A stretch of DNA of 64,000 bases from Diphasiastrum complanatum (lineage: Eukaryota; Streptophyta; Lycopodiopsida; Lycopodiales; Lycopodiaceae), in NCBI GenBank assembly GCA_029204225.1, contig CM055108.1:24028749-24092748 (forward strand), read 5' to 3'. The notes beneath the pieces were generated by a model. That model was given only the letters and a program-made list of their open reading frames with translations. It did not search any database and was not told the DNA's origin. The translations under genes were made by a program, and so were the position numbers. Positions 44,049 through 56,839 of this stretch are shown here, in pieces (the stretch's first letter is position 1; each line of letters starts with the position of its first letter).

Positions 44049-46035
44049 TGTATGTATGCATGTATGTGTATGTATGTATGTACAAATGTGCCTTTTGTGT
44101 ATATTTACAAAACATTCATCACATAAGATTTAGCTTGACAAAAAATTATAATGCCATGAAAGACAAAATATAGTAAAATAATTTTGCATAATCTATAAGC
44201 GTTTCAGAATGTAGCAATACATCCCGGTAAAAATCCGAAGAAGAAGGTATACTAACCTGCATCCATCCACAAGAAAAAACCCAGTTAGAACGAGGTGTAT
44301 TCTTTGGGAACTACATGTATCAATGCATACCCTCAGTTGTTATCCATGTCACTAAGGAGATTCACACAGGTAGCTACATTTTTTGTCATATAAGTGTAAC
44401 AGACTTGTATAAATACAACATGATCCACCTCCACTATGACCACATGAGTAAATTTCAGCCATAAAGCTTACTCTACCTGTCATAAAGTACCAAATGATGG
44501 TAATCTAGCTAACAGTTATGCTACCCAGAAAAAAATTCGGAGATCTGTAAGCATTTACGTTATCAACATTTTGTATCCATGTACTTACTGCCCTATACAT
44601 AGGTAGCAACCCAGTTTGCATACCATTTTTGTATATACTGAGCATGATCCACGTCTACTATGGACAAATAAGTACAAATCATCACAGTATACCCTATAAA
44701 AGTAATGAAGTAGCACAAGAAAGAAAGCTAGTAAAAAACTATATCACAGTTCAGAAAAAACCAGAGAACTAAAGGTAACAAAGCTAACCCACATCATAAG
44801 AAATTCGTAACAAAAAGCGAACAAGACATACGAAGCTAACAAGTAAGTTAAAGAAACACAACAAATAAAAAAATACCCCAAGAACTACCAGCAAACTAAG
44901 AACAAAACCAGGGGAAAAAACAGCCAAAGAACAAATACTAAAGACAGTAAGAAAGCAACAAAAGAGAGTACGCCATCAAAAAGCAAACCATAGTAAACCA
45001 GGAAACAGGCCAAACATCACATAGAGAGGAAGAACAAAGAGACATAGAAGCAGAAAATACCTAGTTGATTAGCGCTAACTACTCTTGTAATTCTCTATTT
45101 TAGCTATCTTGTAAACTCCACACAGTGGAGACATAAATTGATTTTTTTTTTTTTCTGGATCAAAATAGATACAGTGTGACATAGAGAGGAGAGCAGAAAA
45201 AAAAAGAAAAAAAAGACTAGAAACGAAATAGCTATGCATGAAGGTCTATCAACGAGCAGAACACAACGAAAGAGCAGAGCGTCAGGCCGCCAACGAGCGA
45301 AACACTGACGATCCCGCTCTAAAAATTAAATTGATTATTTGATTGCTCTATTTCGTGCATCTCCTTGTCTTCCGCTGTCATGATTGCTAGAATGAAATCT
45401 GTTTTGTGATGTGTAGTCGCGTGTCTAGGTTCTTGTGAGCTTCCACACAAGGAAAATTCAAAGAAACAAAATCATTCGCGACAACGAATCAAGACCGTTC
45501 ACGACAATACAGACAAGGAAACAAACTTAAGAGCTACATGGGTTTCCAATCTAGAGAACATAGTCTAAAAAACAAAATAAGGATATTTATTTTATAGCTA
45601 TGCTATTGTGAATCCTCGGATAACTTGAAACATTGATTCGCTTTAAGCATCAATCTAAATTCATGAGGATGGGACATTAAGTGTCAATGAGTTCAAAATT
45701 CCAAACCTAAAAAAAAAGAAAACTGCTTTGTGGCATCAAACTACTTCATGGACATGAAGAGCACCAAGCTACTCTATGGGAGCAAAGTGTAGAGAAACGA
45801 TAGTTGCAAATAGGAAATATAATGAAGTTAAAAAAATAAAATCGTGAACAAAGAGATGAGACCCCCCCCTTTTTTTAAAGGGTAAAAATTAAATGGCATG
45901 CCCCTAAAAATAAACTAATATAGCCAAAATTAAAATTAATAATGTAATAAAATTAAAATGCAATCAAGTTAAATTTCCACATGATTACAATAGGATTTAG
46001 TTTATGACAAAGCCAAATAAAAAATGTACTCCAAA
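44049..46035. other. intergenic; Helitron tail remnant and a dispersed repeat
   Basis: 44,049-44,100 continues the Helitron microsatellite tail. 44,252-44,350 is an inverted copy of 31,474-31,570 (shared blocks ACCTGCATCCATCCACAA, GGGAACTACA and TCAGTTGTTATCCATG). The rest to 46,035 is A-rich on the plus strand with no frame or domain recognised. Confidence 0.5.
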
Positions 46036-46120
46036 AAGTGGTGAGTTGGTGGTTAAGACTTGATGTCCTCAACTTGAGATCAAGAGTTTGGCCCCGGTGC
46101 CCCCGAACGCGTGGCCCGTG
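46036..46120 (+). mobile_element. possible SINE head (tRNA-like promoter)
   Basis: GTGAGTTGGTGGTTAAGACT resembles a pol III A box (TRGYNNANNNGG), and GAGATCAAGAGTTTGG, about 30 bases on, resembles a B box (GGTTCGANTCC) poorly. Plant SINEs have this layout. No A-rich or T-rich tail or target duplication was identified. Confidence 0.25.
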
Positions 46121-46295
46121 CTCCAGTGCCCGCCAAAATTAAAACACAATGTTTTTTAGAGAGTGATAGCAGGCAACCAAGGCATGGCACTGGGCGTCGC
46201 TGATGGTGCTGAGCAGCCCAGCCCAGGCTACGCAGTGGTGCCGGGTACCCAAGCTTGCATACACACACGTTTTTAAAAACCTTGTGTGAGTTTCT

Positions 46296-46303
46296 CTATA
46301 TAT
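46296..46303 (+). promoter_or_regulatory. candidate TATA box of the splicing-regulator gene
   Basis: TCTCTATATATCCCC contains a good TATA element about 950 bp upstream of the start codon. A (GA)n tract at 46,441-46,471, common in plant 5' UTRs, follows. TTTGTGCAG ending at 46,858 is a plausible acceptor for a 5' UTR intron. Transcription start not proven. Confidence 0.4.
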
Positions 46304-46434
46304 CCCCTCCCAGTTTTTTTTGGAGGATTGCTTATGGAATGAAAACTGGCTGCCCATCGAGCGCCTCCCCTGGCTTTAAAGCCCTTTCATGCTGAATCGT
46401 CTTCTATCCGATCGCAGACAGAAAAGAAAGAAAG

Positions 46435-46474
<40 letters not shown>

Positions 46475-47076
46475 TGGATCTGGGAGCTTGCAATGGATCT
46501 ATGGTGCAACGATCTAAGCACCTGCTTCGTCACCGCTGCATTCATGCATGATGATCAATCCATCCATCTCCTAGATGTATTGATTGCACTCTTCTTTGTT
46601 TCGCACCTCATTGTCTATCGTAGGGTTTGATACATCCTACCTTTTCTGCTGTTTCTTTTGTTCTAGGTTAGAACCAGTCCTTGCTTATCCATTTCTCGAT
46701 TTAGCCACCTCCTTCTTAATCACTGCATCACCTCTTGCGGTCTCGTTGATTCGTGCCTTAGTCTTTTGTCGCCTTTATGCCTAGGGTTTGATACTTTGTA
46801 GCCTTCTTATTCTTTTTCTGTGTCAGTGGTAGCTTTTCTGCCTGCTATGTTTGTGCAGAGGCGTAATTTCTACTAGCAGGTTGCCAAGTCAGTACCTCGT
46901 GCTTATCAGACTGAGGGAGCGCTTGAAGATTGTGATTCTTTGCGGTCATGGATCGGCGACTGTGTCCCTTTGCACGTTTTTTGGCTCATGAACCAATCCG
47001 GATTTTGTTCTTAGCGTTAGATCTCGAAAATAGTTGATAGCCATACCGGATTCTGCTGGTTATTGTTAAATCTTGA

Positions 47077-47222
47077 AACTAGTTGATAAAAGGTGTGCTC
47101 GTATATGCTGTGAACTAGTCAATACAGGCCGTGTGCATATTATCCGTGCAACTAGTTGATAAAGGGCGGGTTCATGTTTGCCCTATACTAGTCGGTAAAG
47201 GCCGTGTCCGTATTTGCCCTGC
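47077..47222 (+). repeat. 36-bp tandem repeat in the 5' leader of the splicing regulator
   Basis: Four units start at 47,077, 47,113, 47,150 and 47,186. Each begins AACTAGT(T/C)GATA-like and ends in a GTGTGC..TTTGCC-like block. The array ends 20 bp before the start codon at 47,242. The last two units are read through in frame with the coding region as a 12-residue repeat. Confidence 0.8.
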
Positions 47223-47241
47223 TTTTGCCACCAAAGTGGTC

Positions 47242-50200
47242 ATGACTAGTCAAGATGTTGTTTTTCTAGAGGGATCTAAGAATCATCGATCCTTTGGCTT
47301 ACCTCCTCGCATCCGCACAAAGTCCCTCGTGCCACTCAAAGAAGAAATGAATGCGGGTGAATTGAGTGGAGCTTTGATGGTGATAGGAAAGCATGCTCTT
47401 CTATTTGATGACGATGGCGAAGCAGAGTTTACAAACTCACCAGAGTCTCTGCTTCCCTGGAATGGGGATGAGAAGGTGCTGATTGATCGTTATGATGTAA
47501 GACATTTGTTGCAAGATTTGAGCGGGCTGCGCCGCAGACATATGAGGCCGGTATCTCCCGATGCCACTCAGGAGGAGCTGAACTACGAGCGCTACAGAGA
47601 TATGAAGTGCTCCGATGATCATGAAATCGAAGACGAAGGTATGGGTTTTTTCAGAACCATGAAGTGATTTGATTATAGTAATGTTTATGAGCTATATCCT
47701 AAATTTTTAGAATCAATCACTAAATCTTTTATTCTATATGCTTGTTATCAGACTTCTTTTGTTGTATTCTCAGTATAAAAAAAATTGCTCTTTGCTGTTA
47801 GTGCACTTCCCTCAAAAATTTTGAACTAAATTCAAAATCCATTCCTCTGAAATAGTCCCATTTATAAAACTTGCCTTCCCTGTAAATAGCAGAAGTCCAT
47901 GATCAGAAATTGACATGCCTATGAATTTTTTCGTTGGTGGGTCGACACATCTTATGATCCTCTTTTGGGTAATACTAAGAAAAATGTTGTTCGTCCTTTA
48001 TGCTAGAGAATGGTCCTTTTAAAGGCTCTCTTTGGTGTCTGAGGTTACCATAAGTTGCCCAATTGCCCTTGCTTCAACTTACCAACAGCAACAGTTAAGG
48101 TCACCAAAAATGCATCATGTTTATAGAGCTTGTTGTTGCACTGTATCTTATCATCCATTTTCTGATTAGTAAAGCCTAATGTGATCAAAATGCTACGGTG
48201 TTGCTTCATCTAGATGTAAGATAGAAAGTATTTCTGACCAGCACATTTTATCTGATATACACATGCCTTATTTTAGAACCTAAGACAGGTTATCATTTTT
48301 GTGAAGTATGAGTTTGTTTTCAATCAAGTATAGTTTGTGCATCAGTGCAAATGGCTGTTCAAGTTTAAGATGTTTTTACCGACATTTGTGTTGTATGGCC
48401 TGATCTCCTGTAGCTTGTTGGTCATATCAAAGAAGATAATTTGGCAACCGTTTGGCTTAGTACTACATGCGTCATGCGGAAATAGTGTTGCTTTTGATAT
48501 GCTGATCAGGCAATGAGAGAAGATTAAAGAACTTCATTTTAGATGACTTTTATCTGAACCAGAGGGTCATTCTTCTTATCATATGTAGACTAATGGGTTT
48601 CACCGGATGAGGATATAATACATACATTAGAAAAGGAGTTCATTTTTTGCTGGTGTGTTTTGAATATAAACCTTTGAGGCAACATAGTTCATTTATAATG
48701 CTGGCATCTTTACAGTTACCTTAAAAGTTCATTTATTCAGTATGTCACAAAGTGTTCTGTCACCAAGCCAAGCACTTTAAAAAATGTTGCACACCTTATA
48801 GGCAGTTTCCAGTGCACTGACAGGAATCTGGAATTGCCAAGTTTTCAACAGACTTCCAGCTTTCCTGCTTCAAACTTGGCTAGCTGTTCAAGTTATCCAT
48901 GGTAGAGGAAGAAGTCAGTCGTTTTCTGCTGTTATCACTAATAACTTTTATGGGTTCATACATAGTCCAAGCCCCTTTTTGAGATTGCTTTGTTGTTTTA
49001 TAGTTGATAGTGTTTATCGACAAGGTTGAGGTAATGGGACAGTGAATTTAACCGTTACACCAAATCTTAACTTATTGATTCTTTGTTTTATACACATATT
49101 GTTAGTAGGCGGTGCTTGCAGACTTTTGCCAGATGAGCTATTTATTCTTGATAAGACTCGGAATTTTCTAGCTAGAGAGTGCTATGGAAGATTGGCTGGT
49201 CAGGCTAGCATAGGTCCTTTCTAAAAAGAGCATGATTAGGTGGCTCTTAAATTGTTGTTACATGAGCCCACTTGGCTGAAAAGGGTGACAAAAAAGGGCA
49301 GCAAATTTGGACCTGACAGAAGGAAAATTTCTTTACTCCCTGTGAATATTCAAGCGTGCAGGAAGAGCATATTCTTTCACTGCATTCTTTCTCTTCTACA
49401 GCCAAGAGTAAGATGATCTCATCCCTTGTTCCAGTTTGTTGCGCTTCCAACTTCTAAGTTAAATCGGTAATGGTGTAATCAAGTATCAACTCAAAGGGTT
49501 TACTATTTTTCAGCTTGAGAACATGCATTTCTAACAAAAATAAGGGGAAGATGTATTTCGCAGGCAGATGTGATCTGATTATTGCTGCTTTTTCCCTGCA
49601 GAAAGTGTCAAGAGACAGAAAACTTCTGTTGGTGCTTATCGAAGCGTTGGGTTCTCATATGATGCCACATCTGTTTCTCAAAATTCTGCAACAAATCTGG
49701 ACCTTACGTTGTATCATCCTCCATTTCCATTGCCAAAGGATCTGGAAGCTAATCTGGTACCTACATCTTTCATACTAGTGTAATTTCTTAATTATCTTCA
49801 GTTCTGTTTTATGACTATCTCCATATGACATGTTTGAAATGAATACTTTTGTGTCTGATATGTTTGAGGGGAGATGTTTTTCTGGCTAACTCAAGAATGG
49901 TATAAGGATTTCAGGTGGATGAACGGTGGTGAGACCAGTTGTATCCATGCAAGGTTGCCCATGTAAGGCTCCTTGCTTCAAGCTGACTATTGTGGGAGTG
50001 TGCAGGTCGGCCTGCGGGTCTGAAGTACATTTTACTCTTCTGGAAAGCACAAGAGAAAGAGTTGGACATACCGGTGCAGATAATGGTTGTTTTGAGTTGT
50101 ATCTGTTACTGGATTGCAATGGTGTTTCCATGTACTTTAGTTGTCAGTTTATGTTTCTTGAAGTCTGTTGTGTCAACTAAAACACTTCATGCGTGGGAGG

Positions 50201-53200
50201 AAATTGGAATTGGAGGCTATTTTCTGTCTTTCTGAGGTATTTTGTATTTTACTTTTCTGTAATGTTTCTTTCCCTAATTGAACGTAGGATTATAATATTT
50301 GGGGTTTACCTTTTTTGCTTGCAGCCCCCTTCAGAAAAAGTGCATCAGATTATTGCGGGAACGGCCAAGTTTGTAAGTGAGCATGGTGGACAGTCCGAAA
50401 TCATTCTCAGGGTAAAACAGGCAAATAATCCATCCTTTGGCTTTCTGATGCCAGATAACCACTTGCATGCATATTTTAGGTACTTAGTAGAACATGCTGC
50501 GCTTGTGGGGGCTTTTCCTAAAGCACCACAGCAGTCAGTGGTATCCATTGACAAATCCTCGGAAGGGTTGTCAATGTTAGGGGACATCTATGGTGATGAA
50601 GAAGAAGAAGAAGATGAAGTTAGACACGTGACTCAGAGTGCTGATGACTCCAAGGTTTCATCAATACATGGAGAGCAAGGAGGTAGTTCGCCTGGTGATT
50701 CCATCAATGAGGATGGTTGGAGGCAAGGCAAATATGATTCGAGCTCAAGTAAACAGCGTGCTGAGCATTCAGAATATCATGGACATTCGAATGATACAGG
50801 ACTTTCAGGTAATGCATCTCCCATCAGTTGTCACTCTGGAAGTCTACAGAGTGAACTTAGGGATGAAGTGACTTGCAAGACATGTGATGCAGATGAGATT
50901 CCAAATGCTGTTTCAGCATCTCTAGAGCCTCCACCTCCTGGTACAAGGTTGTTAGAACAAATTTCTTCCAACAATTCTCAAGATGATGTTAGCATTGCCA
51001 TGGGTCCATCCGGAATGTCAGTCGTCCACCAAGATCCACCTTTGCAGACTGGGCGCATTATTGATAAAATGGTGAAGTTCATTTCTCGTAATGGAAAGGA
51101 GTTTGAAGCCATTGTCCGAGAGCGAGATAACGCGGATGGGAGATTTCAGTTCTTGCTTCCTTCAAATGAGCATCATGCTTACTATGCCAAGGCTTTAAAG
51201 GTTGCACAAGAAGTAAGTCGAACTTTGGTGAAATATAGCTACATGGCATCCTTTTATTATTTTGGACCCTGCAAATCATGCTGATGTTGTGGTAGCATTA
51301 TCAAGGAAATTTTAGTGGGATTTATTTCCTGGTGTTGCATGCCATTCCAGCTTGATGTTTGACGTTAATCAAATGCAGGGCTTTGCATAGTTCTAGCAGT
51401 TTAGTTGTTTGCATAACTGTGTAGAGTACTTATGTAAAATGCGTAGGCCTTAAATGGCATGTCTGCCAGTATACGATCTTCAAAAAATTGGTTGTTTCAG
51501 GTTTGTCTGTGGATCACTGACAGTTTTGTGGACTTTTGTTCAGCAGGCTGAAAATCACAAAGAATCTCTGAGAGAGGAGGATCTAAGAAGTAAAGTTGCT
51601 AGGAGTTCTGGAAAAGCTGTGCAGGTAGAGGAAAATGTCTCAAAACAAAAACCAAAAGCACCTCGGTCAACCTCAATAACCAGCTCACTTATCGAAGTTC
51701 CAGTGGTGACCAAGGCAATGTTGAGACACATGGACCCTGAGGTATGTGATCTTTCTGAGGCTAAAACCTGTGATGCTGGAGATGCAAGTGCAGGGCTTGG
51801 CATTAGCTCAGATGCTGCAGCCGCTGTTGTAAGAGCTGCTACAAGAGGGCACCTGCAATTTTCTCTAACTAAAAAGGTTCCAAAAGATGTCGATGGAAAA
51901 AGTCGTCAACCTATCAAGGAACATGACAAGAAACCATGTGGCATGAGTCTGGATGCTGCAGCAGAAGCAGTGATGGCAGCTACTCATGGGCCATGGAAAA
52001 AGAGAAAGGATGCGTTCGCTAGAAAAGTGGAGCGCAGCAAGCTAGCAGTTGTAGGGACATCCATGGGCAAGCTCAATTCTGCTAAAGACTTGGCAGAAGC
52101 TCCAAAGTGTCCTGACTCTAAAGAAGAAAGCTTGTTCAATGGATGCAAGGACAAGGTGTCAGGTCTGGAGTCCAGAGAATCTAAACCAGATTTGATTCAT
52201 CACGAGTCACACTTGCACCAAGAAGATGCTAAAGTAGCTGCAAAAGCTGCAGCTGCTGCAGCAGCTCACGAAGCTGACTCAGCAGATGCTCGACTAACTC
52301 CAGAAGAAAAGCGAAAGGCAGAGAGGTTAAAAAGAGCTAAGCTGTTTGCAGCAATGATACAGAGTGGTGCAAATGTTTTGGGAAAAGTTGAGCGTGGCTC
52401 AGATACTTATGCCCTATCTTCATCTCTAAATGTGGATGTGTCAGATCAGCCAGCTGCTAGTTATAGTGCGCAAGTAACACATCCAGATGGCAACACAAGG
52501 AAATCAGGTGAAGAAGTGTGTGGAGCAGGTAGTGAACAGGAATGTGTCAGTGGTACTCAAGAGGCTCAGGCATCAAAAGTCGATGTCCTGGTCGAGGTCC
52601 TTACAGTTGAAAGTTTGAAGGAAAAGCCTGAAAAAAGAACAGACAAGCAACATCGTCATCGTCGTCGCCATCGGCATCATCGCCGCCGCCACCACCACGA
52701 AGACTCTATCCATTGCCAAAAGGAGTCTTATGGTGAGGATGAAGGAAGAGAAATATCACATTCTGACCAAGAAGTAGATGAACAATCTTTTTGTGCTACA
52801 CGTCATGCTAAGAACGAGGATCGGAAGAAACATGGTTGCTCACATAAAAAAGGAAGAGAGGGGAAAAGATCTGCTCAAGTTGGAGCTAAAGGCCACGGAG
52901 GACGTCCCAGAGAAAATCATGAAGACGCTTTGCCACTTCAGAACGAAGAAACAGAAAGTGCGAGGTCATCTGATGAGAGGGCTTGGAGAACAGAGGATGC
53001 AGCTTTATATAAAGCCAAAATATTCCAGAGTAGGTCTTCTACTGTGAAAAAAGGGAATGATGATAGCCCATCTGTGGCGTCACAAGGCAGCCACGAGCAG
53101 AGATCTAAGCAAGAAAAGAATGTCAGAAAAGAGAAAGGGAAGTATAGCTACACTGAGGACGGAAGGGATAGTGTGGAAGAGCCTCATAATGAGAAGAAAG

Positions 53201-53547
53201 GAAGTGGAAAGCGAGATCGAACCAACAGCACAAAGAATAGGCACAGTGCCCATTCTTTGGTGGACATTGAGGATGGGGATTCTCCTGTTCGGAAGAAGAG
53301 GGCCACACATCGAAAGAGAACCAGTTGTAAGCATGAAGATGCTGAAGAGTGTTCTTGCAGGGACAGTAGATCAATTCTTAAAGGTGTCGAAGTCTTTCAT
53401 GAACTTAGAGTTGATGACACTGAAAGGTTGTACAACAAGCAGGGAGGTTCTGGCAAAGAGGAGGCTTCTGCTGCAGCAATTGCAGCAACAGATGTTCCGG
53501 ATGACCTTCGTGCAAAAGTACGAGCTATGCTGCTTCAAATTCACTAG
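47242..53547 (+). CDS. SWAP/SFSWAP-type splicing regulator, four coding exons
   Basis: Exons 47,242-47,638, 49,602-49,756, 50,325-51,212 and 51,547 (or 51,544)-53,547; all introns are GT-AG and phases fit, giving about 1,146 residues. N-terminal domain: VIGKHALLFDDDGEAEF, then LIDRYDVRHLL and ELNYERYRDM (residues about 45-123), the DRY_EERY type that starts suppressor-of-white-apricot proteins. SURP1 at about 190-240 (IIAGTAKFVSEHGGQSEI, NNPSFGFLMP); SURP2 at about 425-478 (IIDKMVKFISRNGKEFEAIV, RFQFLLPSNEHHAYY). A conserved helix, EEKRKAERLKRAKLFAAMIQ, lies near 730. A His/Arg cluster at about 846-865 leads into a charged Ser-rich tail. In the nucleus such proteins bind splicing factor 1/branch-site complexes through SURP and influence splice choice, often of their own RNA. 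Start chosen as first ATG in the open exon; an ATG about 35 codons downstream is possible. Confidence 0.92.
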
Positions 53548-54128
53548 GTAGTAGCAGTTGCCATTGAGTTTCGCAAATTGAGACAACTCATCTCAGCTCA
53601 AATGAAGATTGTAGAAATAATCATACTCAAGGTGCCAGTCCTTCGACGACATTCAGTTTCACGTTGGTATATAAAGCCCTTTCGTTATTGAGTGCTATGC
53701 CAACTTCTTGCTGAGGAAAGAGGGGGATTAGGTTTTGACTTATAATTTATGTTCGGAATTACATGATTGAGTGCTGTGGCAACTCTTTGCTGAGGCATAC
53801 ATGGTGTAAGAAATTGATCCTTGGTGGCTCAGCATCTCTTCAAGATGCTAGATTAGTCAAGCCAACTCTTGGGAGGATCTTTTAGAGGTCTTCAACATTG
53901 GAAGATTGCTAGGAAGACCTTTCCCGTTTGTTGTTTCTTGTAGATTTTTATCGATTGGATTACATATTCATTACTTGGACATTACGTATGTTTGCAAATT
54001 CACTAGTTCGTAGAAATTGACTTTTGTCATTACACGATCTAGTGAAATATGGGCGGGGGTATCTGAGTGGTATAGTAGTACAAGCTATTGTTACTTTGCA
54101 TTGTGCATCTTGATTATGTTGTGTCATG

Positions 54129-54134
54129 AATAAA
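54129..54134 (+). promoter_or_regulatory. candidate poly(A) signal of the splicing regulator
   Basis: AATAAA in TCATGAATAAAAAGG, 582 bp after the stop codon. It is the first perfect hexamer I found downstream. Confidence 0.45.
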
Positions 54135-56835
54135 AAGGTTAGTTTCTCCTCAATGGTTGCAACTTGTGCATGATGTAGTTTTGTAGGAAACATGCAGTAT
54201 TCACTCTAATTATGGCCTCGTTGATATCTCAGCTATCCAATAGATATATAATTACATGTTCATTCAATCATAGTGGAGTGCATACATTTGTTATTAGAGC
54301 AAGGTCTTCGCTAAGGTTGTAGTCCTTGTTCAATACAATTCTTAAAAAAGACGAAGGTTCCATTTTGATTTTATTGAAATATAACGTTATTGTTATAAAA
54401 TAATAGTTGAGGTTACATTATTTGCAAAAATACAAAGCCTATTCGCAAAAGTGTTGGATGTGGTTCAACGCAACTAGAAAGGTAGATTGAAGATAGCAAG
54501 CAGTTGAAGGCGTGGAAAGGTAAGTGCTCACGTCTCATCTTCAGAACACCCCCCTATGGACAAAAAACATCTTGGTGCCTCATGGAAAGTTAGAGAACAC
54601 GTCTCAAGTTGAAACAACTTGCATTATATTAAAATGCACTATATTTTTGTATATGGAAGACGTCGAATCAAACAAAACCACGTGGGACCATGAGTGAAGC
54701 AAAACTTTGCAACATAACATGTTTCAGGTCGAGTCTCTTTATTAGCAAGTTTGAGGCTTCATGCTAGTTGCCGACCAATGTGAAATCGAAGGTACCTGCT
54801 CATCATAATTAATAAAAGACAAATTTGTTGGGTTTGATCACCATTTAGTTTCACCTCAACACCAACAAGTCCAAGTAGAGGGACCAACTTAGAAACCTTT
54901 TGCCTAGTGGCAAGAGAAGGGGTGCCTCGACATGTCCCTTCGCACTTGGACTTGCATGCCAATTTTGTATACGACATGTGGTCTTGGTTAGTTATGGAAA
55001 AGACTCGGGATATGTTGGCTTGGTTAGTCATAGAAAAGACTCGAGATATGTTGTAACTTGCGTACAATCTTTAGCGAGTAAATAAATTGCAAACTTATCC
55101 ACTTAAATATTGGAGATTGTGGCAACCTCTTGTTTCATTGAAGCATTGTATGGAGAGTAGTGCACGTAGAAAAGGGGTCAATTGTCTATAAAAAATGAAA
55201 CAAATTTTGGATGCATGGATCAAATAACATAATCATGATATATGTGAATGCAATCATAAGCTTGGTCTTTTCCTATTTACATACATGCCAAAGCTTGAAA
55301 CATATCAACAATAGTTAATTCTGGAATGTTATAAACATAACCACCAAAACTAAAGATAGCTCACAAAAATTTCAACTCCAATACTAATTATATCGATGTA
55401 GTCAAATGTGAAATTGACATGATAAGAAATAGGTATTCGATTAAAATCTCAAAAGAATTTTTTTACTACAAAATAACAACTATTTATGGTAATTAACATA
55501 TCAACAAGCTTAATTGTTTGAATATCCACAAACATGGATTGTTGGTTGCAATGTGTTTGCAATTGGAGTAGTGGATGTTGTTGTGAGGCCAATGCTTTTG
55601 TACAAGAAGGCAAGAAGCTATTGATTTGCTTGATGTCAAAATACATTGGAGGAAATATGAACAACAGTCAAATAATTCACAAGCTCTCAAATTCATCCAT
55701 ATTCCAATCATCTATCTAGTCACTCCTATTCCAAACGGATTGATCTGTCATACATCTTGGTTTTTAGGGGGGCTCAAACTTGGGACCAAGGAACCTTTGG
55801 ATACCGTTGGATGCCAAATGTTGTGAAGACAAAGTAGTGTGTCTAGGTGTCCAGGTGTTTATGTCACTTTTAAACAATAATAGCTCTAGCATATTGTTGT
55901 CATCAACTAAATGTGAAGGTGTACAATCCAAGCGACCCAGAATATACAAGTCGAATGTGATAATCTATCAAAAGAACAACATTGGATCAATAGACCAAAC
56001 TTTCAAAATAATTTTATCAACAAAGCACATGATGTTAACTAGAGGCACATTAAGCAACAAATCGAATATTTCAAACTTGAACGACATTACTACTCATGCC
56101 AAGTGGCTTTACTCCTTGGAAACATACACTTCTTTTGATTGAGGGGCATATGTGTCACATAGTGCAAAAATAGCTATCACTATGATTCATGGATATAACA
56201 CAGACTACACAGTCAGTGTCATTTAGCACTGCACTGCAACATCCAACATGAAATCACGTAAAAATGTTCCATGACTGAACACTCCTTGAAAGGCCACTAG
56301 GAACTATGTTTGATGGAAGATATGCACTATAGTTTATTCTCTTTCCCTTACGTCTTCTCCCATCCCCACAACAACTTATACACATTTTCTTATCTCTTCC
56401 ATCTTGCATAAATGACTTTTAACAAATCCTTTCGCTATGGACACAATATTGCCATGCACAATGTGCACTTCAACAACAAAACATACACAATACTAATGAA
56501 AGAAATAGACTTGAACCAAAGCACAACACACGTCATTCCAAATATCGACCCTACCTAGAATATGACAACTCTCTCATATGAAGTCAAACACGAACTAACC
56601 ATAACCACAATGATTACTCTTCATAATAAGCTTCAAAACACTCACAGAACTTGAGTTAGACAAATGCATCACAAACTTCATCTTAACATGTCTCTTTTCA
56701 TAAAAACCTTTCTCCTTTAATTCAAATCTATGTTAGAGCTATGTGCCTCTCAAAATAGTGATCCTTTGATGTCGACCACAACATCTGGACTCCTCGGGAT
56801 TGCCAGTACTCCCACAATACCTTTCACAACCTCTC
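54135..56835. other. intergenic, no recognised gene
   Basis: Only short frames. A 36-bp tandem duplication sits at 54,983-55,054 (units begin CTTGGTTAGTTATGGAAAAG and CTTGGTTAGTCATAGAAAAG, four differences). The 120-codon frame at 55,780-56,142 is Asn/Ser/Ile-rich and unrecognised. Some of this is probably old retroelement leader. Confidence 0.45.
54983..55054. repeat. 36-bp tandem duplication
   Basis: Two adjacent 36-bp copies at 54,983-55,018 and 55,019-55,054. Confidence 0.9.
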
Positions 56836-56839
56836 TCTC

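Noticed and set aside
46036-46120. Functional tRNA gene
   Set aside because: Box A is weak, box B is poor, and no cloverleaf can be drawn; at best a SINE head.
53057-53551. Second frame overlapping the last exon of the splicing regulator
   Set aside because: An out-of-phase by-product of Lys/Arg/Ser-rich coding sequence; the main frame is supported by domains and splice phases.
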